From: Fimbriimonadia bacterium
Lineage (GTDB): Bacteria; Armatimonadota; Fimbriimonadia; Fimbriimonadales; JABRVX01
Direction of reading: 5' to 3'
Assembly: GCA_039961735.1 (NCBI GenBank)
Contig: JABRVX010000004.1
Coordinates: forward strand, 67,220 to 131,219
DNA length: 64,000 nt
Position 1 is the first letter of the stretch; every line of letters starts with the position of its first letter. The notes under the pieces were generated by a model. That model saw only the letters and a list, made by a program, of their open reading frames with translations. It was not told the origin of the DNA and searched no databases. The translations under genes and the position numbers were made by a program. This document shows, one piece after another, positions 8,230 to 14,566 of the stretch.

Positions 8230-8432
8230 AGTTTGGAATACACTCTCCCCGTGCAAGCGCAACCCGAACCCAAGCGTGCGGTGGTGACCGGAGGGGCCGG
8301 CTTCCCCGGCTCCTACCTCGCCGAACGCTTCATCCGCGAGGGCCGGGCCGTGATGGTGCTTGACAACCTGATCCCCTGCAGCCCACGTAGCATCTAGCAG
8401 CGGCAACCCCGCCTTTCGCTTCATCGGGTGGG
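8230..8432 (+). pseudogene. Remnant of UDP-glucuronate decarboxylase gene (promoter and N-terminus)
   Basis: From TTTGGAATACACT through about 58 codons this segment matches the start of the intact gene at 11064, including the -10 box and GTG start (here 8251), the QAQPEPKR leader and the GGAGF nucleotide-binding motif (here GGAGFPGS instead of GGAGFLGS). After LDNLIPCSPRSI it meets an in-frame TAG, followed by a small deletion, and similarity ends near CGCTTCATC at 8425. The remaining two thirds of the gene are missing. This is a partial duplicate that has lost function. Confidence 0.85.
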
Positions 8433-8461
8433 CAATCCAAGCGTGCCATCGGCCCGCACGG

Positions 8462-8580
8462 CTAATCCGATCGCGTATGCCTCACGCTGCCATCAAGGTA
8501 AAGCGCGTTGGCACCGCGGCCGTGGAACGTGATCCAAGACTTCGACCCCTGTTGCGGCCACCACTGCACGCCCGTTTGCC
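8462..8580 (-). pseudogene. C-terminal remnant of a third H-X9-DG prepilin gene
   Basis: Directly after the stop of prepilin copy B, one frame reads WITFHGRGANALYLDGSVRH and then a TAG at 8462. This preserves the H-X9-DG motif exactly and aligns with the last about 25 residues of copies A and B, but nothing upstream resembles the prepilin body or N-terminus. It marks a third copy reduced to its tail. Confidence 0.75.
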
Positions 8581-8581
8581 G

Positions 8582-9229
8582 TCATAGGGGATGATTCCGT
8601 TTCGCCACTGTCACCATCTTTGCGTACCACCTGACGCTGCCATCAAGGAAAAGCCCGTTGCCTCCGTGCCCGTGCGGGGTAACCCCGACGTCGGCGTCTA
8701 CCGGCAGTACGCTCCAGTCACCGATGTAGCAGGTATTGCTCGCACCGTGTTTGAGCTGCGAGAGACGAACGGCAAGTGAGCCATCGGGACCCCAGTACGA
8801 AGGACTATAGAGATTCAGGGCCATCTGGTAACTCGTGTACAGCTGGCGATGGTCGTCAGGCTCGTCGAGATCCGCGAGGAAGTCTGTACCCCTGTGGCGG
8901 TCGGCTGGGCACCAGAAGACTTCGTACGACCTGGTGTATGGCTTGAGCGACTCCCGCCACTCCTTGGGGCGACCGATTACCCTGTTGTCGGTTTGCCTAT
9001 GTGGGTCCCAGGCCATCGCGGATTGGACTGAATGACACGGCAGCCACCCTTCGTGGTCGTCTGAGTACATGAGAACGGCCTTGCCGATCTGGGATAGGCC
9101 GGCACCGCAACCAGACGCCAAACTTCTGGCCCTCGCGATGTTTACGACGGGTAGGACGATCGCGATGAGCGCGAGGATGATCACCAGGACGACCAGTAGC
9201 TCGACAAGCGTGAAGGCGCCTGCTTTCAT
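8582..9229 (-). CDS. Prepilin-like H-X9-DG protein, copy B
   Basis: 215 residues, close paralogue of copy A. It has KAGAFTLVELLVVLVIIL at the N-terminus with Ala at -1 and Glu at +5, a Cys in ASGCGAGLSQIGKA, VFWCPADRHRG, and the C-terminal HGHGGNGLFLDGSVRW. The ATG at 9229 has a weak GTGAG upstream and begins 10 nt after the stop of a 34-codon frame (9240-9344), so translation may be coupled. Expression probably comes from the promoter at 9396-9424. Predicted to be processed by prepilin peptidase and anchored or assembled at the cell surface. Confidence 0.87.
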   Translation of the reverse strand: MKAGAFTLVELLVVLVIILALIAIVLPVVNIARARSLASGCGAGLSQIGKAVLMYSDDHEGWLPCHSVQSAMAWDPHRQTDNRVIGRPKEWRESLKPYTRSYEVFWCPADRHRGTDFLADLDEPDDHRQLYTSYQMALNLYSPSYWGPDGSLAVRLSQLKHGASNTCYIGDWSVLPVDADVGVTPHGHGGNGLFLDGSVRWYAKMVTVAKRNHPL

Positions 9230-9239
9230 CTCACTTCGG

Positions 9240-9344
9240 CTAGTCTCCGACAGGCGCACGGTATGGCCACATGACACGAGCAGCAAGGGTGGCAGTGGAA
9301 AATACCACCCCTCCCCAGCATCCCAATGAAGTAAACTTCTTCAC
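9240..9344 (-). pseudogene. Truncated copy of the small membrane protein
   Basis: 34 codons from GTG 9344: KKFTSLGCWGGVVFSTATL aligns with KKLTSLACWGGVVLSTAIL of the gene at 7691-8038, then diverges and stops at a TAG just before prepilin B. AGAGGTG lies 8 nt before the GTG, so it could still be translated as a short leader peptide coupled to prepilin B. The loss of both later membrane segments and the Cys pairs suggests loss of original function. Confidence 0.7.
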
Positions 9345-9395
9345 TTCGACTACACCTCTTCTTGGTCTAGCGTCTTCGGCACTGGGTTCGTAGAC

Positions 9396-9424
9396 ATCCT
9401 ATCATTCTGCTCTTTCCCTGTCAA
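9396..9424 (-). promoter_or_regulatory. Sigma70-type promoter, duplicated copy upstream of prepilin B
   Basis: Minus strand TTGACA (9424-9419), 17-nt spacer, TAGGAT (9401-9396). The -35 is a perfect consensus. It is the homologue of the promoter at 8083-8111 and drives the truncated frame plus prepilin B. Confidence 0.72.
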
Positions 9425-9588
9425 GTCTTCCGTGTATCACTCTGCGAGAATTTTTCGATCTCGATGATTCGCACTGTTCAGCGAATCGGAGGCCCGGCTG
9501 AATCGAGCACTTGGGCCGGTAGCAGCTTCCCCGCCCTCGCCCGCTGAGAACTTCGGGTAACCTGAAACGTATCCGACAATAGAGCCAG

Positions 9589-9810
9589 ATGGAACCGCAC
9601 ATGACGATCATCTACGAACTTGGCGAGGACGGCTGGTGGATCGCCACGATCCCCGAGGTCCCCGGCGCCTTCTCGCAGGGTAGGACGAAGAACGAGGCCC
9701 GCGAGAACGTCCTGGACGCTCTTCATGAGCTGATGGAGGCGCGGCGGGAGTTGGCACTTCGCGAACGCCCGGCCGACGCCGAAGTGGAGTCGCTGCCGTT
9801 CGCAGGCTAG
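9589..9810 (+). CDS. hicB: HicB-family antitoxin-like protein
   Basis: 73 residues with the HicB partial RNase-H fold signature: IIYELGEDGWWIATIPEVPG, AFSQGRTKNEARENVLDAL. It lacks the C-terminal DNA-binding domain of longer HicB proteins. Its 3' end overlaps the 3' end of the HicA-like gene on the opposite strand by 4 nt. In known hicAB loci both genes lie in one operon, so the convergent order here is unusual. ATG 9589 is used; ATG 9601 is an alternative closer to the family start. GACAAT 8 nt before 9589 could be a -10 box giving a very short leader. Confidence 0.78.
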   Translation: MEPHMTIIYELGEDGWWIATIPEVPGAFSQGRTKNEARENVLDALHELMEARRELALRERPADAEVESLPFAG

Positions 9811-10001
9811 TCGGTGGCAGGCGGCTGAATCGCGAGTTCCAGGCAGATGCGCCGGACCATTAGTCGGCCGATCTCATGATGCCGCGGAACCGGGGCGGTC
9901 TTGCCCGACACGGGATTACGATAGATTGTGTGCTTTGCACCTTCCCTGACCCTCTCGCAGCCCCGCTCTCGCAGGTACTTCTCAAGCTCTCGCAGCCTCA
10001 T
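9807..10001 (-). CDS. hicA: HicA-family mRNA interferase toxin
   Basis: 64 residues of the double-stranded-RNA-binding-like HicA fold. The catalytic His is His24 in REGAKHTIYRNP, followed by PVPRHHEIG and ICLELAI, all as expected for the family. The ATG at 10001 overlaps the stop of the upstream DUF5343-like gene (ATGA), so the two are cotranscribed and coupled. The antitoxin-like gene lies in the opposite orientation with the two 3' ends overlapping. Longer upstream readings of this frame run into the neighbouring gene and are not used. Confidence 0.82.
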   Translation of the reverse strand: MRLRELEKYLRERGCERVREGAKHTIYRNPVSGKTAPVPRHHEIGRLMVRRICLELAIQPPATD

Positions 10002-10756
10002 TCCACATCCTTTGCGAATCGCTCCTGGACCTGAAGCAGGGCTACGAGCTTGCTCCATTCGCGGGCTGTGATGTCGTCTGGGAATCGTAACGTAGCCGTC
10101 CGACCACGGTCGAGTGGGACGGTCCACACCACTTCAGAGGGAGGGTTGGTCCCCGCATCAGCCAGGACTCGCCGTCCTGCATTCCGGTCAGCATCGTTTG
10201 GGTAGGAACCGGGGTCGTGAGCCGTTCGTCCGGGTCGCCGTCCAGCCTGTCCGACGCGGCCTTTGCTCGCACTACGTAGTCTAGTTGCGGTCGGGTCACG
10301 CCGAGGCACAGCCGTTGCGGAGCCAAGCCGCCGTTGCCCAGGGCCCGTCCTGGCGCTCTTGAGGATCAGGAACAGACGAGTGACGTTGTAGGCGGTTTTC
10401 TCGCCAAGCCCAGCCGCCATGAACAGGCGGCACAGTTGCTCGGTCGAAACTGCCGCACCCTCAGCCGCCTCGATGATCTCGGGGGGGAAGCCTGCGCGCA
10501 ACATCTGCGCGCAGGCTTCCGGGTACTCCTCGTCGCAGCGCCACTTCTGAAGCAGCGGGGTCGGCTTGCCATCAACATCAACCAGCCCCAGTCGGCGGAT
10601 CGCCCCAAGCACCACCTTGGCGCTGCTCTCCTTGTAGCCATTGAGACTCGCCATGAGCCAGGTGGGCGTGACTCTCGAGGGAAGCGAGCGGCGTGCTGCG
10701 TCGCGGAGGCCAAAGTAGGCACTCTCGGCGAGTTGAGGAAAGGCAGCTCTAGCCAT
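9998..10756 (-). CDS. DUF5343-like protein cotranscribed with HicA
   Basis: 252 residues. Residues about 1-130 resemble DUF5343 (winged-helix-like): FPQLAESAYFGLRDAARRSL, LNGYKESSAKVVLGAIRRL, then GLVDVDGKPTPLLQKWR. A basic, low-complexity linker (about 140-205) leads to a C-terminal VVWTVPLDRGRTATLRFPDD segment followed by a helix. Family assignment is from memory of the pattern and is tentative. The gene is directly upstream of hicA with an ATGA overlap and is preceded by a good promoter. Given that HicB here has no DNA-binding domain, this protein is a candidate regulator or third component; that is inference. Confidence 0.6.
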   Translation of the reverse strand: MARAAFPQLAESAYFGLRDAARRSLPSRVTPTWLMASLNGYKESSAKVVLGAIRRLGLVDVDGKPTPLLQKWRCDEEYPEACAQMLRAGFPPEIIEAAEGAAVSTEQLCRLFMAAGLGEKTAYNVTRLFLILKSARTGPGQRRLGSATAVPRRDPTATRLRSASKGRVGQAGRRPGRTAHDPGSYPNDADRNAGRRVLADAGTNPPSEVVWTVPLDRGRTATLRFPDDITAREWSKLVALLQVQERFAKDVE

Positions 10757-10812
10757 TATTGACTCTCTTATATTCTTGCGTCACTCTAATTGTATCCAAG
10801 AGGTTTATGCTG

Positions 10813-10842
10813 AGAGTACCTGGCCTAGAGCAAATTTGTCAA
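10813..10842 (-). promoter_or_regulatory. Sigma70-type promoter for the DUF5343-hicA operon
   Basis: Minus strand TTGACA (10842-10837), 18-nt spacer, TACTCT (10818-10813). About 57 nt precede the ATG at 10756. The 10757-11063 gap otherwise holds only the UXS -10 box near its right end; I see no gene in it. Confidence 0.65.
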
Positions 10843-11051
10843 CGACCAAACCATTAGACCTCGCGTATCGGGGCCTTCTAGGGACGAAAGCTCTTGGCTG
10901 CAGTCCGTAGCCCTCAGCCGAGGAGCGCGGAGAGCCCAGCGGGTGAAGTGCTAGCCTAGCGGGAGTGCGCGTACCTGTCCCGCGCTGCCGCCCAGTTTGC
11001 CCGGGCAGACCCGTCCACCGCTGCGACTCGTCCTGCAGACCCCGTTTGGAA

Positions 11052-11057
11052 TACACT
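11052..11057 (+). promoter_or_regulatory. -10 box implying leaderless transcription of the UXS gene
   Basis: TACACT ends 6 nt before the GTG start at 11064, so transcription should begin at or within a base of the start codon. No Shine-Dalgarno and no -35 are visible. The same box and spacing are kept in the pseudogene copy at 8239-8251. Confidence 0.6.
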
Positions 11058-11063
11058 CTCCCC

Positions 11064-12014
11064 GTGCAAGCACAACCCGAACCCAAGCGTGCGGTGGTGA
11101 CCGGAGGGGCCGGCTTTCTCGGCTCTCACCTCGCTGACCGCCTCATCCGAGAAGGCTGGACCGTGATCGTGCTCGACAACCTGATCACCGGCAGCCTAAG
11201 CAACATCGAGCACCTGTTCGGCAACCCCGCCTTTCGCTTCATCAAGTACGACGTCACCGAATACATCCACGTGGACGGGCCCGTGGATTTCGTGTTCCAC
11301 TTCGCCTCCCCCGCCAGCCCCGTGGACTTCGACCGTCTACCCATTCAGACGCTGAAGGTGGGTGCGCTCGGCACGCACAAGGCGCTGGGTCTGGCCAAGG
11401 CGAAGGGCGCGCGCTTTATGCTCGCTTCCACCTCCGAGGTATACGGCGACCCGCTGGTGCACCCGCAGCCGGAGGAGTATTGGGGCAACGTGAACCCCAT
11501 CGGCCCGCGCGGGGTGTACGACGAGGCCAAACGCTATGCCGAGTCGCTCACCATGGCCTATGCGCGATACCATGGCGTGGACGTGCGCATCGTGCGTCTG
11601 TTCAATACGTATGGCCCGCGAATGCGCATGGACGACGGGCGCGCGGTGCCCAACCTATTGACGCAGGCACTGACGGGCAAACCGCTGACCATCTACGGCG
11701 ACGGCAGTTACACGCGCAGCTTCGGCTATGTGGACGACATCCTGGAAGGCGTGTGGCGGCTGGCGTTCTCCGACTATGCAAGGCCAATGAACATCGGCTC
11801 CCTGCACGAGTTCACGATGCTAGAGCTGGTGGAAGTGATCCGGCGCGTCACCGGAACGAACGTGCCCGTCGAACACCACCCTCCCCTGCCCGACGATCCC
11901 AAGCGCAGGCAACCCGACATCACCAAGGCACGAACCATCCTCGGCTGGGAGCCCACCACTCCGCTGGAGGAGGGCCTGCGCATAACGGCTGAGGACTTCC
12001 GGAAGAGGCTCTAG
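11064..12014 (+). CDS. uxs: UDP-glucuronate decarboxylase (UDP-xylose synthase)
   Basis: 316 residues of the extended SDR family. Visible: GGAGFLGSH nucleotide-binding motif, [44 protein letters not shown] with the catalytic Tyr-x-x-x-Lys, and [14 protein letters not shown]..., [13 protein letters not shown] and YDE.KR are hallmarks of UXS, which converts UDP-glucuronate to UDP-xylose for surface polysaccharides; dTDP-glucose dehydratases differ here. The GTG at 11064 is preferred because the intact and remnant copies both keep QAQPEPKR after it and a -10 box immediately before it; in-frame sequence further upstream looks non-coding. Confidence 0.88.
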   Translation: MQAQPEPKRAVVTGGAGFLGSHLADRLIREGWTVIVLDNLITGSLSNIEHLFGNPAFRFIKYDVTEYIHVDGPVDFVFHFASPASPVDFDRLPIQTLKVGALGTHKALGLAKAKGARFMLASTSEVYGDPLVHPQPEEYWGNVNPIGPRGVYDEAKRYAESLTMAYARYHGVDVRIVRLFNTYGPRMRMDDGRAVPNLLTQALTGKPLTIYGDGSYTRSFGYVDDILEGVWRLAFSDYARPMNIGSLHEFTMLELVEVIRRVTGTNVPVEHHPPLPDDPKRRQPDITKARTILGWEPTTPLEEGLRITAEDFRKRL

Positions 12015-12068
12015 GGCAATTGAGCGTCTCCGGCCGTAAGGTCGGATTGGTAGACGCCATCATCTCTC

Positions 12069-12084
12069 CACCCCCTTCGGGGTG
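12069..12084. terminator. Possible bidirectional terminator hairpin
   Basis: CACCCC-CTTC-GGGGTG, a 6-bp stem with tetraloop, sits between the convergent UXS and permease genes. There is no T-run, so intrinsic termination is uncertain. Confidence 0.4.
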
Positions 12085-12155
12085 AAGGTAGGAATCCTAG
12101 ACCCTCCTCCACCCGAGGTGGGATGGAGGCATCGCTGGACACCGCCGTGCAGGTG

Positions 12156-13349
12156 CTACCTGGAGAAGACTCCGCCCATCTCGAACCGTCGAGCCGAGGC
12201 CGCCAGGACGGCGCCGACAGCCATCCCAATCACATAGCCATAGGGTAGTCCCACCGCCATCAGCCCTACCATCAGTGCGATGGGGAGAGCATAACGCGGC
12301 ACGTCGGGGGCAGCTTGGTCCCGCACTAACACCATCAGTGCCAGTCCTTCGAACGCCAGGATCACCCCGAGGATCGGCTTCGGGAAAACCTGAATGACCG
12401 AAGCGAAACCCCCGCTGAGAAACAGACCCAGCACCAGGTACATCGCACCGTAGATCACCACCGACCCGCCCGTGCGCGCCCCGAAGGCATAGTGACCGGC
12501 CAGCCCGCCGGAACCGTGGCACGTCGGGACGCCACCGAAGAAGGGGTTGATGAGATTCATCACCGAATAGGTGAAGCCGATCTTACGCAAGCTTATGGGG
12601 CGCTCCGGGAAATAGTCGGCCACGAGCTGCTTAGTAGCCAGCACGGAGTTGCCGAGCGAGAGCGGTATCTGCGGCAGGGCGAGCAACACGAACCCGGTCC
12701 AGACCTCGGCCCACCCGATGGTCCTGACCTCCGGAAGCCGAAGACCCAATCCGTCGAGTGCCCCGGCGACTGGCGCCTTGGCGACGAGCGCATAAAGCAC
12801 TCCCAGTCCGATCACGAACAGGGCTGCGGGGTACTTCCGGTTGCCGAGGAACATGATGGCAAGAACGAAGCCCGCCCCCGCAAGCCAAAAACCCGCGACA
12901 CCTTCGGCCGGGACGAACTCGCGGAGCGCAAGCGTGGAGAGCTGCAACCCGAGCCCGAACTGAATGCCGCGGATCACCAGCTTGGGGATCAGCCGCGCCA
13001 ATAGGTCCAGCCCGCCGGTGACGGTGAGCACCAGCATGACGAGCCCGATGGCCAGTCCGGCGCCGTACACTACGTCTGCCGAAAGTTTTTGGGCGATGAC
13101 GAGCGCGGCGACCGCTTTGAGCGGCTGCACCGGGATCGGCATCCGATACCATAGTGCCGTCAGCACCTGCATCGCGCCGAACAGGATGAGTACGCTCGCG
13201 GCATCCAGCCCTGCAACCAGGATCATGCCCACAATGAGCGGCAGGTCCGTGCCGATGTCGCCGAATGCGCCCGCGAACTCGTTGCGGTCGAAGCGGATTG
13301 GGGGCTTACCAGAAGTCACGCGGCTCGGCTGGGGCTCGACGGCGGCCAT
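12156..13349 (-). CDS. MOT1-type molybdate/sulfate permease
   Basis: 397 residues, 10-12 hydrophobic segments. The family signatures of the MOT1 branch of SulP-like transporters are present: FAGAFGDIGTDLPLIVGM, MPIPVQPLKAVAALVIAQ, and GGVPTCHGSGGLAGHYAFGAR. MOT1 proteins import molybdate; sulfate or selenate transport by relatives is possible. The gene starts 33 nt after the tRNA-Sec 3' end on the same strand, behind selD. This suggests oxyanion supply for a molybdenum- and selenium-dependent enzyme such as formate dehydrogenase, but no such enzyme gene is in the window. Confidence 0.8.
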   Translation of the reverse strand: MAAVEPQPSRVTSGKPPIRFDRNEFAGAFGDIGTDLPLIVGMILVAGLDAASVLILFGAMQVLTALWYRMPIPVQPLKAVAALVIAQKLSADVVYGAGLAIGLVMLVLTVTGGLDLLARLIPKLVIRGIQFGLGLQLSTLALREFVPAEGVAGFWLAGAGFVLAIMFLGNRKYPAALFVIGLGVLYALVAKAPVAGALDGLGLRLPEVRTIGWAEVWTGFVLLALPQIPLSLGNSVLATKQLVADYFPERPISLRKIGFTYSVMNLINPFFGGVPTCHGSGGLAGHYAFGARTGGSVVIYGAMYLVLGLFLSGGFASVIQVFPKPILGVILAFEGLALMVLVRDQAAPDVPRYALPIALMVGLMAVGLPYGYVIGMAVGAVLAASARRFEMGGVFSR

Positions 13350-13382
13350 GGGGCCTATCTTGGCACAGTCACAGGCGCGCGG

Positions 13383-13476
13383 TGGCGGGAGCGTGTGGGA
13401 ATCGAACCCACCTGACCCGTTTCCGAGTCACAACGGTTTTGAAGACCGCGGGGCACACCAGCACCCATTCGCCCCC
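13383..13476 (-). tRNA. selC: tRNA-Sec, anticodon TCA
   Basis: 94 nt with CCA encoded. I can fold: acceptor GGGGGCG/CGCTCCC (7 bp, with an A-A opposition at position 8), a 6-bp D stem GGGTGC/GTGCCC with TGGT loop, anticodon stem GCGGT/ACCGT with loop CTTCAAA (anticodon TCA), a long variable arm TGACTCG-GAAA-CGGGTCA (7 bp), T arm GTGGG-TTCGATT-CCCAC, discriminator G. The long acceptor branch, 6-bp D stem and TCA anticodon identify tRNA-Sec. It begins 16 nt after selD, so the two are probably cotranscribed. Confidence 0.96.
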
Positions 13477-13492
13477 GCGACAGAATACCGGC

Positions 13493-14515
13493 TCAGGCCA
13501 CGAAGATGCGCGGCGGGCCTTCCTCGACGACCCCGATGTCCGCGGCGCCGGGCAACTCGGCGAGCAGCGCGTCCACATGCTCCGGCGCAACGAACAACGC
13601 CAGCCCCCCGGAGGTCTGCGGATCCACCACCAGTTTTCTCATCTCCTCCGGCACGCCCGGCGCGAACTCCAGGAGGTCCTCCAGCCACGAATGGTTGGCA
13701 AAGGCCCCGCCTGGAGAATGCCCCTCAGCAGCCAACCGCCTCGCCTCCGGAAGCAGCGGCAAGCGCTCGGACTGCAACCGCAACTCGACCCCCGAAGCCC
13801 GCGCGACATGTGAAAGGTGCCCGGCGAGTCCGAAACCGGTGATGTCCGTGCCGGTGCGCACGCCGTGCCTCACTGCAGCGTAGGCCGCATCTCGGTTCAG
13901 CCGCGTCATCGAGGCACATGCGGCCTCCAGCGCGTGTGGCGGACACGAATCGAACTTCGCGGCGGTGGTGATCACTCCGGTGCCCAGCGGCTTGGTCAGG
14001 ACGATGCGCTGGCCGGGCCTCGCATCCTTGTTGGTGATGGCCTGGCCAGGGTTGACGATGCCCGTCACGGCCATGCCGAACTTCGGCTCTTTGTCCTCCA
14101 CGCTGTGTCCGCCCACCACGACGGCCCCAGCTTCGATCACCTTCTCGTATCCCCCTAGCAAGATGCGGCTCAGCACCTCGGGTGGCGCTACACCCGCCGG
14201 GAAGCACAGGATGTTCAGCGCGGTGAGCGGCCGGCCACCCATCGCGTACACGTCGCTGAGCGCGTTGGCAGCGGCGATGGCGCCGAACAGATACGGGTCG
14301 TCCACGATAGGCGTGAAAAAGTCCACCGTCTGCACCAACGCGGTACCGTCGGGCAGCAGGTAAACGCCCGCGTCGTCCGCCGTATCCAGGCCGACGAGCA
14401 GATTCGGGTCTGTCGGGATGGGGAGCCCGCGGAGGACCTCCGCGAGTTGGGCGGGGCCCAGCTTACTCGCTCAACCCGCGCAGGCGACCATCTGGGTAAG
14501 CCGTATCTCGCTCAC
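13493..14515 (-). CDS. selD: Selenide, water dikinase SelD, itself a selenoprotein (in-frame TGA)
   Basis: 340 residues when TGA at 14473-14471 is read as selenocysteine (residue 15). The frame reads EIRLTQMVACAG-U-ASKLGPAQL, placing Sec at the position of the catalytic Cys17 of E. coli SelD with the essential Lys three residues later (Sec15-x-x-Lys18). After that come LVGLDTADDAGVYLL, VQTVDFFTPIVDDP, NALSDVYAMGG, GGHSVEDKEPKFG, TKPLGTGV, DITGFGLAGHL and DPQTSGGLALFV, all canonical. SelD makes selenophosphate from selenide and ATP. Conventional calling would start at 14338 and lose the active site. The GTG at 14515 lies 6 nt after a TATACT box; ATG 14539 is an in-frame alternative. Confidence 0.95.
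14442..14470 (-). promoter_or_regulatory. Candidate bacterial SECIS hairpin in selD
   Basis: Immediately 3' of the Sec TGA the minus strand folds as GCGAGT (6 bp with ACTCGC), a 4-nt 5' bulge AAGC, then TGGGC/GCCCA (5 bp) closing a CCC loop. Position directly after UGA fits bacterial SECIS elements read by SelB; the loop does not match the E. coli fdhF consensus, so pairing is seen but recognition is inferred. Confidence 0.6.
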
Positions 14516-14521
14516 GGGGCG

Positions 14522-14527
14522 AGTATA
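14522..14527 (-). promoter_or_regulatory. -10 box implying leaderless selD mRNA
   Basis: TATACT on the minus strand, then six bases CGCCCC, then the GTG start at 14515. Same geometry as at 11052-11064. No Shine-Dalgarno present. Confidence 0.6.
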
Positions 14528-14566
14528 GCCCACTTCCATGGCTCAGGCGCCGCCCGAGAGAGGACA

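Noticed and set aside
12492-13004. Plus-strand 170-codon frame opposite the MOT1 permease
   Set aside because: Composition is that of an antisense frame to a membrane protein (charged, Glu/Arg-rich), and the permease on the other strand has clear family motifs.
14338-14515. SelD as an N-terminally truncated pseudogene
   Set aside because: The TGA falls exactly at the catalytic Cys/Sec position, the flanking residues are conserved in the same frame, and a tRNA-Sec gene is adjacent.
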